A stretch of 64,000 nucleotides of DNA, from assembly GCF_000004075.3 (NCBI RefSeq), contig NC_026656.2:806001-870000 (forward strand). The letters run 5' to 3'. Made by a program: the position numbers and the translations under genes. The DNA comes from Cucumis sativus. Lineage: Eukaryota; Streptophyta; Magnoliopsida; Cucurbitales; Cucurbitaceae. The notes under the pieces are model-generated. The model saw only the letters and a program-made list of their open reading frames with translations, searched no databases and was not told the DNA's origin. This document shows positions 1 through 10,215 of this stretch, piece by piece. Positions within the stretch are counted from its first letter, which is position 1, and the number at the start of each line of letters is the position of its first letter.

Positions 1-64
1 AAATGTAGTGTTGATTGAACAAGTGTGTAAAAGAAAAAGAAAAAAGGGAAGAGGAAATCAAAAC

Positions 65-124
65 CTTAGGATTGGAGAACTGTTGAATTTCACCAAGTAA
101 GGACTCTAATTGCTTGAGCTTCAT
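65..124 (-). CDS. METTL5-like methyltransferase, first coding exon (partial gene)
   Basis: The minus strand reads ATG at 124 and then 20 codons, MKLKQLESLLGEIQQFSNPK, up to a GT donor at 64-63 (CCTAAG|GTTTTG). This matches my memory of the N-terminus of plant METTL5-like proteins (MKLKQLE..LG..QQFS.PK). In that family the next residues lead into the methyltransferase fold. METTL5 with its partner TRMT112 makes N6-methyladenosine in small-subunit rRNA. Only this exon and the beginning of intron 1 lie in the window, so catalytic motifs cannot be checked. The leader upstream (125 to about 290) contains AACCCTAAT at about 164-172, a telo-box-like element often found near plant translation-related genes. 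The call rests on 20 residues only; another protein with a similar N-terminus is possible. Confidence 0.55.
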
Positions 125-290
125 GGTTGGGTGGAGAGAATCTTGATGAATCCGTTTGTTGATAACCCTAATTTAGACGATTAAGCTTTAAGGATATCCT
201 GCAGTGTACCACTCTACAACTCACGAGTCACGACTTTGTCCTCTTTGATTCTTCTCGATCTTCTACGGTGTAAAAGGATGTCTCCTCTTT
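125..290 (-). promoter_or_regulatory. Probable 5' leader and promoter-proximal region of the METTL5-like gene
   Basis: This is a relatively GC-rich stretch directly upstream of the minus-strand ATG, before the sequence falls into AT-rich intergenic DNA near 300. It holds one AACCCTAA telo-box-like motif. I could not place a TATA box or transcription start with certainty. Confidence 0.35.
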
Positions 291-299
291 TCTTTTGCC

Positions 300-3200
300 C
301 CGAAATAGAATAAAATAAAAGTCCGCATTTCCTTTTTCGTTTTTTACACGTACAATTTTTAAAATAAAAAATAAATTCAAATATTTACTATCACCAAATT
401 TTGTATTCTATAAATCATATTATTCGATAAAGTTTATTCATTGTCTATCAATATCATCGATCAAAACATGTTGATATTTTCTGAAATTTTGTTATATATT
501 GTAAATATTTTGTTAAAAATATAAAAAAATTAAATTATTTATAAAATATAACAAAATCAAATTTAACTATGTTTTCAAATTATAGCAAAATGAACCTAGG
601 TGATACACATTAATACTCTTTAGATGGTGATAGAGAGTGATACATAAGTCTTATAATTTATCCTTTTAGATATGGGTAAATGTCTCTAAATAGTTTATCA
701 CGAATGAACTATAGAATTTTGTTATATTTATAGATCTTTTTTACCATTTTTTTTTTCATGTGCAACAATTTTCTTAAAAATTTGTGTTTGCAATTTAATT
801 ATTAAGGGATATTTTGGTAACCCACCCATTTTCCGTTTTTCGGTTACTTATTTTTAGTTTCTTAAAAATGGGTGCATTTGATTTTAAAACAAGAAATTCG
901 TCTTTTAAATTCAAGAAAAAAACAAAAAAAAAATTAAGACTTGTTTTTAAATAAGTTACCAAACACATGTTATTCTTTTTTTAATTTTAAAAAATAACAA
1001 AATTTAAAATTCGATTTCTCGTAGTTACTCATATGTTATAGTGTTAGAAGTCTATCAATGACTGTCATTTATAAAATCCAAATTTGTGTTGTACCTTGTA
1101 ACTATTTTGATTTATTTTTTGTTTTAAAAAATGTACAGTTGAGTCAGTTGTGGCAACACACGCCCAAGCAGCTATGACTCATAATGCAAGGGCTAACCCT
1201 AGGTCTATAGCTTATTTCCCTGATTTGGTAGGATCATAATCAGTTTGACTCGAGATCTTCTAATTGACTCTATTGAGCTGCCTCTATGCGTTTTGGAGAG
1301 CCAGCCTCTGTCTTTAGTAGTTAGTTTGGCATGGTGCATGCAAAACATGCTTCTTGTCGATTCATTTTCTTTGTTAGTGGGAGATGGTCTTATCTTTGTT
1401 CATTTACTGAGTGAACGAGAAAAAAATAGATATTCGTCTTTGGTCTAAAAAATCTTCATTATTTTTTTAATAAATATAAAATTTTAAAAAATTGAAAGGA
1501 TTTTCAAACAAGTCTAAATAAGTATATTTCTATTTTTGTATTGTTATACATACAGCACTATGGGTTTTGTTTTAGACCATCATCCTGAACATTTATAAAT
1601 AAAATCATTCTAATTGTTTGAAGATTATGGTTAGAGTGTAGAATTATAAAATGGAGTCTCTCGATAAATATAAATTTCATATGTGAATATTATTCAAGTT
1701 GATTTATACAACGATGAGTTTGCGTACCAAATATACAACAAAGGTTATTTTTTAACTTCAGTTTAAAAGACTTTACAACCATTTTAAACAAGCAAGTACA
1801 ACTAACAATTTATATGAAAAAGGTAAGAGTAACTTTATTCTTTATCTTTTAAATTGAAAGATTATTATTACAACTTTTGAATATTGATTGCTTTTTAAAG
1901 AAATTACAAACTTCCATTAATAACAAAAATAACAATGACAACTTTATATGGTACAATATTGCTTTTATGTAATTGATGTGATTTTTTTTTCTCTCTCATT
2001 TTAGCACACGTCATGTCACATAAAATGCCATCGCAACTTTACTATTACTTATACTTTTATTATTATTTTACTTACTTTTTATAAAATAAAAAAATAAACT
2101 AAGATGTTTATAAAATATAGTAAATAATACAATTCTTCTACGATCAATTTCGATAACTGACGGTATGTATTGTATGGCGATAGATATCTATCTCAATTAT
2201 AATATATATCAAAGTTTACTATTTAAAATAATTATATATATATATATATTAAATATTTGAACATTTAAAATATGATTAGCATTCAAGCAACCTATTTAGT
2301 GGTCAAATTTATTCAAATTCTCAATAGAATATAATTTACAAATTTAACTTAGGGTTTTAAAAATAAATAAATAACTATTATTTAAAAATTATGAAATATA
2401 GGACAAAATATTTTTAAAAAATTTAAGTGTAATGGTTTTTTCTAATTTTCTTTTAAAAAAATGGTCAAAAACATTATATTTACATGAATGGTTTTGTTTA
2501 TAAAGTATAAATAGTTATTATTTTTTTATCTATTTTTTATGAAAAATAAATGTTTATTTTTTAAAAAAATAAACTAGCTATATTTATAAAAGTGATACTT
2601 TAAAAAATAATAAATATAAAAATTATTTATAAAATACAGCAAAATTCATCTAACTCGCCCTAATTTATTTAAATTATTTTCATATATTTCGTAAATAGTT
2701 TCATATTCTCTCATCCACGACAATTTTTCTTTATATTATAGAATTTTTAAGTTATGTGTTACTCTTAATTTGAAGTAGGGTTATTTTCAAACCAAGAAAC
2801 ACAACTAATTACATTATTATTGTTACATTACAAGTTAGTTTTAGAATACTATGGGTCTATTTTACTATTGAGTTTTCAGAAGCATCTCATCAATATTTTA
2901 GCTTTGAATTTTGTGTTTAGTGATTTTATAAACTTTAATTAATATCTAATAAGGTTTAAAGTTTTTTGATTTTGTGCAACAAATTTGTAAAATTTCAATT
3001 TTGTTCATTATGGATAATTGAAATGTGTTCATCATTTTTTTAAAAATTCACTAATTAGTTTATTTATTAGATGAAATATTTAAATTAATTTATTTTATAG
3101 ATATTTTTTTAAATGATATATTTTTAAAATAAATTTACAAATTAATATATTCAAGAAAAGCAGACCACACATATTTTGTTTTTCTTATATATATATAAAT

Positions 3201-4000
3201 AAATACTAGATTATGCCTTTTTTTCATAAAAATTATTATGAATTAATTTTAATATTTAACGTGGGTAAGACCAAATTTCAACATTTTAATAGTGAAATAA
3301 TTTGTGAAAGAAGAAAGTACGAGAATCAAGGTTAAAAATGTATTTTGCCAATTTTATTTTGAGTTTTGTACTACTTTTTGTCTCTGTATTGTTAAATGTC
3401 AAACTAATATATACTACTTGTCCAATATTAATTGTGAAAATACATTCATGTAGTGTTATCGTATGAAAACATTTATTATTTCTATTTAACTAAATTTTAT
3501 AAAAATTAACTTTGTGAAAGTATTGTATCTGAATAAAATTTGATAATCAGTTAAATTTTGTTTTAAACTAAAAGATTCTTAAAAATATTTATATTATTTG
3601 AACGATAGACTACGATAAATTTGGATAAACATACATAATGTCACACTAAAGTGATAAAGGTCCATCATTGATAGTAAGTAAAATTTTGCTATATTTGTAA
3701 ATAAGTAAGTCAACTTTTGCTAATTTGACAATGTCTTGATTATATATCAATCAGTAACAGTATAATTAATATTTTTAATATTTTTGTAAGTTAAAATAAT
3801 AACTCTAGGTATTAAATTAATTTTAAAATACAATCAATTTTTTTTTTTTTGTTAAGAAGAACTATATTATAACAAATTTTTGTATAGTTTATAGTAAGAT
3901 CATATTTGAAAATATTTTGATTAATTTAGTTAATTACCGTACAATTTTCAAAGTATACAATATTTTACAAAACCCAAAGCCAATGGGTTAGAGGGGAAGG
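300..4000. other. AT-rich intergenic region without a supported gene
   Basis: Very AT-rich sequence with many poly-A/T runs and a TA microsatellite near 2232-2252. Three blocks (about 420-660, 2080-2240 and 3590-3730) share phrases of a dispersed repeat: GATAGA/TATC motifs followed by 'aaaattttgctatatttgtaaat'-like text. An island of more balanced composition at about 1130-1450 carries a 67-codon open frame with no recognisable domain. No tRNA or conserved coding exon was seen. Confidence 0.6.
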
Positions 4001-4039
4001 TGAGTGAGTGGGAATGATAAATGCAACATTTCAAGAGCT

Positions 4040-4419
4040 CGAATTGTGTGGTTGGACGCCATTAATGGCTGCAGCGACAGGAACCAGAGGGACCCATCTC
4101 ACCCATCCATTTCATTCAGCTACCATTCCCACACACAAAAAAGGACTCTCGTTTTGTGCATTCCAAAAACCTTTGTCTCTGAGGTTTGAAATTGAAAACA
4201 TCTCTCTCGAAAGAAACAAAGAAATTTCAGTAGACTTAAAAGCTACTTTTCACTGTAAATCCAAGTCCCTTTTCCCCATTTCTGCCATCGTTACACTTCG
4301 AGTCCTTCTTCCTGCTTTACACCTTTAACCCTTTTTCCCATTTCCTCCAAACCCTTCTAATTCTGATTCTCCAGAGTGAGTTTTGAGGAAATTTGTTTTT
4401 CTTTGGTGGGTTTTGGAAG
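4040..4419 (+). promoter_or_regulatory. Probable 5' leader of the ROP gene
   Basis: Less AT-rich, CT-rich sequence directly upstream of the ROP ATG, typical of a plant leader. A CCAAT-like box (agccaatggg) lies near 3980. An open frame starts at the ATG at 4014 and stops at 4328. If transcription starts upstream of 4014 this would be a long upstream ORF; if it starts near 4130 the frame is not transcribed from its ATG. The sequence alone does not decide. Confidence 0.35.
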
Positions 4420-6959
4420 ATGAGTGCTTCTAAGTTCATTAAATGCGTTACTGTTGGAGATGGAGCGGTTGGGAAAACTTGTATGCTTATCTGTTACACT
4501 AGCAATAAGTTCCCCACTGTGAGGCCTCTTTTATGAAATTCTGTTTTATGTTTTGTTTTAGTTCATTTATTGTCTAGTAATCTGTCAGATTATGAGTTTG
4601 TTTTCTACCTTTTTAGATTCATGTTAGTGTTGACACTCTTTGTTCATGGAAGATTTTCTTCCATTTTGTTTGAATGCGAGCTACAAGAATGTAAGTGCAT
4701 TACACTGAGCTTGAGCAGTTGAAAATGTAGTTCTCCTAAACCCTCTCTCTCTTATCATGGGTGATTTTCTCCGAGACTCTAAGCTTGAACACCTAAAAAT
4801 GGAGTTTTCTCTCTTTTTTCTGAATTTGAGCTTCAAATCCAAATTTTAGCCATTGAAAATGGACTTCTTGCTCCCCCTCTTTCTGCACACTGATGATTTT
4901 CTTAAAAAATGAGCTGCAAGTACATAAAAACTAAACTACAGCAGTTTAAAATGGACTCTCTCTTCTTCTTGATGAGTTTTTTTTTCCATTTTATATGGCC
5001 ATTTTCTTTAGTAAATGGAACTCTCTCTCTCTTTCTCCCGCTCTCAACATTGGTAGTTTTCTCCCACTTCAATTTCTCTCTTTCTTCAAATATAAGCTGC
5101 GACTGCAATTACATAATCATTAAGCTTGAGCAGTTGAAACTGGGCTTTCTCTGTCTCTCTCAACATTGGTGGTTTTCTTCTATTTTTTCTTTCAATATTA
5201 GTTGGAACTTGGAAGTACATAAACACTAAGCTTAAGCAGCTGAATCTAGACTTCTCTCTCTCAATACTGGTGGTTTTCTTGGCAGGATTATGTTCCCACA
5301 GTGTTTGACAATTTTAGTGCCAATGTATCTGTGGATGGGAACATTGTCAATTTGGGATTATGGGACACTGCAGGTAGTTATGAACCCCTTGAATAAGAAG
5401 GGCTTTCTTTATTATTCCATTGATGACGAGTCTAGAGTCAGGATTTTTATCTACTTTACTGAGGTATTATCTAATTTATTATTTGTCATTTGCTTTGAAG
5501 GCCAGGAAGATTACAGCAGGCTAAGGCCTTTGAGTTACAGAGGTGCAGATGTGTTTGTTCTAGCTTTCTCATTAATTAGCAGAGCCAGCTATGAAAATAT
5601 CCTCAAGAAGGTATTGATTTGATAGTTCAGGAACATTGGTATTAGAGTCAGTTTAGCTTATTTTTTGGCAAAATTCAGTAAGCTACGGGCTTAATACAAT
5701 TTGAAATCTGACACTAAAAGCAACTAATTTTAATAGACAAATGGATCAAAACTGACCGCTAAAATCCACCAAAATGGCCAAAATCAAACTAACTACTATG
5801 TTATGGTCCAAACTATCTAAACTAACTAAATAAGGCTACTTTTTTGGTACAAAATTTGGCAGTCCAACAAATGTGGATGTGTGAGAATTTGAATCTCCAA
5901 CCTTAAGGAATGAAGTACATGCTTATTACTATGCTCATGTTAGTTTCCTCTTCTTTCTAGTTTCAATTTGCTTTCTTACTAGGAATATTATGGTGCATTT
6001 TGATGTTTTTAAAATTAGTATGAGATTACAACAGGACTTCTTTGAGGACAAATAGGAGAGATTTATCATCAAACATGTTTTTCTAAACTTTATATTAAAA
6101 CAAACCAACATGAGAAACGAAGTACTGTATTGCTTTGTTTGATTCGAGTGTAATGTTTAACACTATTGCTTCATTTTTATTTTTCAGTGGATGCCTGAAC
6201 TGCGTAGATTTGCACCCAATGTTCCCATCATTCTAGTTGGAACGAAGCTCGGTAGGTAGCAAAAGTAATTCATCAATTATTTGATGTTACATTTTGTTTT
6301 TATTCACGTCCATTCGTGTAAAATACAAACAATATCGAGAAAATTTATCTCCATTCTGTTTAGATCTCCGTGAGGACCGTCGATATGCTAATGAACAAAT
6401 GCATTATGATGTCATTACATCTGCTCAGGTTTGCTTTCCCTATTCTTGCTTCTTTTTTCTTCTCCAATGTGAACTATAAAAAGAAGGTCAACTTTGTGAA
6501 CTTAACATTAACTAACAAGCAGGGTGAGGAGCTGAGAAAACAAATTGGTGCTTCAGCTTACATTGAGTGCAGTGCTAAGACACAGCAGGTAGACAAGACA
6601 ACATGGAAAGATATTGTAATTTTTGTGAAGATTATAATGTTTCTCTTTTGAAGGCTAGTTTCTAATTAGCTGCATGATTATCCCAAAGCTGTACTTGGAT
6701 GAACAATATCTAACTGGAGCTTATGGTTGATTATTTAGAATGTCAAAGCTGTATTTGATACTGCCATTAAAGTTGTTCTGCAACCTCCGAGGAGAAGAGA
6801 GGTCACGAGGAAGAAAAGGCGGCGAGGATCGGGCTGCTCGTTCTCGTAAGCATCCCAATTATCTGTTGATACTTTTGCATTTACAGAATTGTATAATTAT
6901 GTCATTGATACATATAAAACCGTAGCAGGAGAATCATTTGTGGAGGTTGTGCTGCATAG
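4420..6959 (+). CDS. Type II ROP/RAC (Rho of plants) small GTPase
   Basis: Exons 4420-4518, 5286-5373, 5501-5610, 6188-6251, 6364-6428, 6523-6588, 6739-6845 and 6929-6959 join in frame to 209 residues, the usual ROP length. Visible motifs are the P-loop GDGAVGKT (residues 13-20), effector loop [11 protein letters not shown], switch II WDTAGQEDY, the guanine-specificity motif TKLD and the ECSAK loop. A Lys/Arg-rich stretch precedes the tail [14 protein letters not shown]. This has no CaaX box and fits the GC-CG box of type II ROPs (AtROP9-11 group), whose cysteines are S-acylated to hold the protein at the plasma membrane. The last intron separates the two cysteine groups, as known for type II genes. 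ROPs cycle between GDP and GTP and control cell polarity, the cytoskeleton and hormone responses. Intron 1 (4519-5285) is filled by a degenerate repeat, and intron 3 holds a SINE-like sequence. Subfamily is confident; orthology to one ROP is not. Confidence 0.96.
4630..5285 (+). repeat. Degenerate tandem repeat filling ROP intron 1
   Basis: A core like 'agcttgagcagttgaaaatg' followed by a CT-rich run and 'caacattggtggttttct' recurs with divergence. Copies of the first core start near 4706, 4780, 4845, 4933, 5122 and 5230. Between cores a phrase like 'gagctgcaagtacataaaca' also recurs. Unit length is uneven, roughly 60-190 bases. The last unit runs into the intron 3' splice site at 5285. Confidence 0.7.
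5850..5955 (-). mobile_element. tRNA-derived SINE-like sequence in ROP intron 3
   Basis: On the minus strand the segment reads like a decayed tRNA gene: an A-box-like 'tgagcatagtaataag', then about 35 bases later 'ggagattcaaattctc', close to the B-box consensus GGTTCGAATCC. No cloverleaf or clear poly-A tail is visible, so this is a SINE remnant rather than a working tRNA. Confidence 0.4.
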
Positions 6960-8140
6960 AACACGACATGCTGCTACAATACGCAAGTAATCCTATCTCG
7001 TGGAGGTGTTATAACTCGTTCCAGTTCGAGCTTGCTCCAACAGCTAATACTCCTCGCTATGTATTTGTTAAATCTGTTCTGTGGTTTCACTAGTTTAATT
7101 GTAGTGGTAGAGAAGGGCATGTTAATCTCCATTTTGCACACAACTTGAAAAAAATTGGAGGGAATTGTTCATTCTCTCAAGAACTTAGGGTATATGTTGT
7201 AGCCTTTTTGCTGTTATGCTTAAAAAATGCGCTGCCATTCTCAATCTTTTGATTCATTTCTATAATGCACATCGATTCCATATGAAACCCTTGCACGAGA
7301 CCCTAAGTTGAACTATTTTCTATGGATTCCTTTGCCAGTGGAAGATTTCGCTTTTTCCCTTTAATTAATGGAGGGTTTGGTTTGTTCCACCATTTTTGGA
7401 CAGAGTGAAAATGAGAGGTTACATCAAATGAGATCTTTCTACAAAAGTAATTTCTTTTTCTCTCTATGTTGAAACTCCCAAATCCATAAAAAAAGAGCTC
7501 ATGTTTGGTTCAACTGTTTTGAATGTAAAGGGTCCTATTTTGGTTAGCTTTGGGCTTCCTGCGTAATGTATTATCTTGAAAAGTGAATCCGAATAGTTTG
7601 TGAAGCGTCCATCTGTCTTGATTCTTGTTGCATCCAATTAAAAAAATTTACGTCACAATTTGAGTTTTCTTACAACAAATTATTTTTTCTTATGTGTAAG
7701 AGAAGTGATTCGTTTGAACCTAAATAGTGCTTGTTACAAAAGCGTTTGACTATCTAGGACTCTATATATTCAATTAATTTTTTCTTAAATAGATTAGTGT
7801 AAATTTTCTTTTTACTTTAGTTTAGATTATCTTGTGAAATTGGAGTAATGTGAACAAAAACTGGTTGATCAAAGTTTATATATTGATTGTTGAAACTAAT
7901 TTTAAACTACGAAATAATATACTTTTTGAGTTTTAGTAAAGGGAGTAATTTTAGTTCTTTCAAATATTTACAAATTTATAGCATAGATTGATAGATTGAA
8001 ATATAGTGTCATTCAACTATTACGAGTTGATCTAGTGATAAAAAGAGAGACGTAGTCTCGACAAAGTGTCAAGTGGTTATGAGTTATTAGGATGTGATTG
8101 AAATTATATTAAAGTAAAGAAAAAATGGATATGTGTATTT
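6960..8140. other. ROP 3' region and ROP-CDKF intergenic spacer
   Basis: The first roughly 350 bases after the ROP stop are probably 3' UTR. The rest is AT-rich with no supported gene. A SINE-like head lies at about 8020-8090. Confidence 0.5.
8018..8095 (+). mobile_element. SINE-like head upstream of CDKF
   Basis: 'agttgatctagtgataaaa' resembles a tRNA A box (TRGYNNAGTGG type). It is followed by 'gagacgtagtctcgac' and a weak B-box-like 'ggttatgagttatt'. I remember similar phrases as common in cucurbit genomes, which I cannot verify here. No target-site duplication was established. Confidence 0.35.
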
Positions 8141-8144
8141 TAAC

Positions 8145-8280
8145 CTATAAAATAATATCGGCGGCATTGGCAAATGGCATCGTTCGTTCACCGTCCGGTG
8201 ACTAGTCCTTTTCACAGTCCGGCGAAAAATAACTGTAAACTGTAAAGGAATTTCCATAACCCCTATCTTCAAAAACCCTA
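8145..8280 (+). promoter_or_regulatory. Core promoter and telo-box of the CDKF gene
   Basis: A TATA-like 'ctataaaata' at 8145-8154 lies about 160 bases before the ATG, and a telo-box AAACCCTA is at 8273-8280 in the likely leader. Telo-boxes are common in plant genes expressed in dividing cells, which suits a CDK-activating kinase. Placement is by motif only. Confidence 0.35.
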
Positions 8281-8311
8281 GAGCGCACACAATCTCCAAA
8301 ATCCTTAGGAA

Positions 8312-10215
8312 ATGGAACCTTCATCGGCCAAGAGCTGGAGCATCCACTCTCGGCCAGATATCATCCACAAGTACGAGATCCTCGAGCGCGTCGGATCCGG
8401 CGCTTATTCCGATGTCTACCGTGCACGGCGGCTATCCGATGGTGTCATCGTCGCCTTGAAGGAGATCCACGATTATCAGTCGGCGTTCCGCGAAATCGAG
8501 GCTCTTCAAATCCTTCAAGGTTCGCCTAATATCGTAGTTTTGCACGAGTACTTTTGGCGGGAGGATGAGGATGCCGTGCTTGTTCTCGAGTTTATGAGAA
8601 CGGATTTGGCTACCGTTATAGCAGAGGCAAAGAAGATAGGATCGGATGGTGTAGACTCTGGGCGTGGGCTTGCGGTTGGGGAGTTGAAGCGATGGATGAT
8701 CCAGATTTTGAGTGGTCTTGATGCTTGTCATAGGAATATGATCGTGCATAGGGATTTGAAACCTAGCAATTTGTTGATCTCTGATGATGGCATGCTCAAG
8801 CTTGCCGATTTTGGACAGGTAATTCTCTTTTAATCTTCTTTTTCGATTAAGATCTGCATACAATTGCAGTCTGCATATTACATAATCTGTTTAGATGACG
8901 AGAAATCAAAGTTAAATGTGGAGATTCTGTACACACTCTGCTTCTCAAAATTAGCTCGTTATTTTGAGGAATCACTGTGAACGACCCATTCAACTCATTA
9001 GTTGCAGGTTGGATGCTTCAAAATCTCTGCTTGTAGAATTGTTCAACACAGAATTTTGAGAGAAATAATCTGAAATGAATTTTGATTAAATGTATTATTT
9101 ATCTGTTCATGTTGAAGGTTTATGTTTTTTTTACCAAGTTCTAGCTCAGATTCATGATACTGAATTTTACTCGATGCTGTTCTCCTATTTCCTTTCATGT
9201 TTTGAATTTCTAGGAGTTGAGCTTGATATTGGTTTCGGTGTTCCTAAAAGAATGAGTTTGATGTTGGTTTCAGGCAAGGATACTCATGGATCCTGATTAT
9301 GTTGAATCGAATGAGATCTCTCAACCATGTGAGATCAACTCTTCAGATCAAGTACCGTCTTCTCAGCCATCTGCAGTTCTTCCTGGAACAGAAAGCTTGG
9401 TTCGAGAGGGTAATAGAAATGAAGAGCAAGAAACAATTAGCAAAGAGGAATATTTTAGAGTTTTAGATGAGTTGAAAGCAAAAAATTCAGCAAATGAATT
9501 TGACAAAGAAACATGTACTTATGATGGAGATACTTCTTGCTTAGCAACATGTACCACAAGTGATCTTGAAGATGATCCATTTAAAGGTTCATCATATTCT
9601 TATGAAATGGAAGGGGGAGTTCCAGCCGATGATGGACACGGTCCTCTCACTTCATGTGTCGGTACTCGCTGGTTCAGAGCCCCTGAATTACTCTATGGCT
9701 CTACAAGCTACGGTTTGGAGATCGATTTGTGGTCATTGGGCTGTATTTTTGCAGAACTTTTAACATTGGAACCCCTTTTTCCAGGAACTGCTGATATCGA
9801 TCAAATGAGCAGAATTTTTGCTACTCTAGGCAACTTGACTGAAGAGTCATGGCCTGGTTGTTCCGAACTTCCTGATTTTCAGATTATATCATTCAACACA
9901 ATCGAAAAGCCAATTGGTTTAGAAGCACGTCTTCCCAACTGTTCTTCTGATGAAATTTCTATTGTTAAAAGACTTCTTTGTTACAACCCGGCTAATCGTG
10001 CAACTGCTATGGAATTGCTACAAGATAAGTATTTCACCGAGGAGCCACTTCCCGTTCCCTTGTCCGAGCTTCACGTTCCTTCGACCAAAAATGTACAGGA
10101 CGAGGATTCTCCTGCAGGATGGTACGATTACAACGAGTCAGATTCTGATATGGATGAACTCGGCCCATTGAATGTTACCACCAATGCCACTGGTTACTCC
10201 ATACAATTTGATTGA
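8312..10215 (+). CDS. CDKF;1: Cyclin-dependent kinase F (CDKF;1-type CDK-activating kinase)
   Basis: Exons 8312-8818 and 9274-10215 give 482 residues (Arabidopsis CDKF;1 is 479). The sequence shows glycine loop GSGAYSDVYRA (29-39), ATP lysine in VALK (K50), catalytic loop HRDLKPSN (D148 as proton acceptor) and DFG at 166-168. Then comes an acidic, Ser/Thr-rich insert of about 120 residues, followed by the activation segment TSCVGTRWFRAPELL with T295 as the likely T-loop threonine. This insert before the T-loop is the hallmark of CDKF. The family phosphorylates the T-loops of other CDKs and of CDKD, and needs no cyclin. The single intron falls one residue after DFG, just before the insert. The C-terminus is acidic. 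I see no missing catalytic residue, and the assignment is firm. Confidence 0.96.

Noticed and set aside
8432-8863. 143-codon minus-strand frame opposite CDKF exon 1
   Set aside because: Shadow of a conserved kinase exon on the other strand; no domain of its own.
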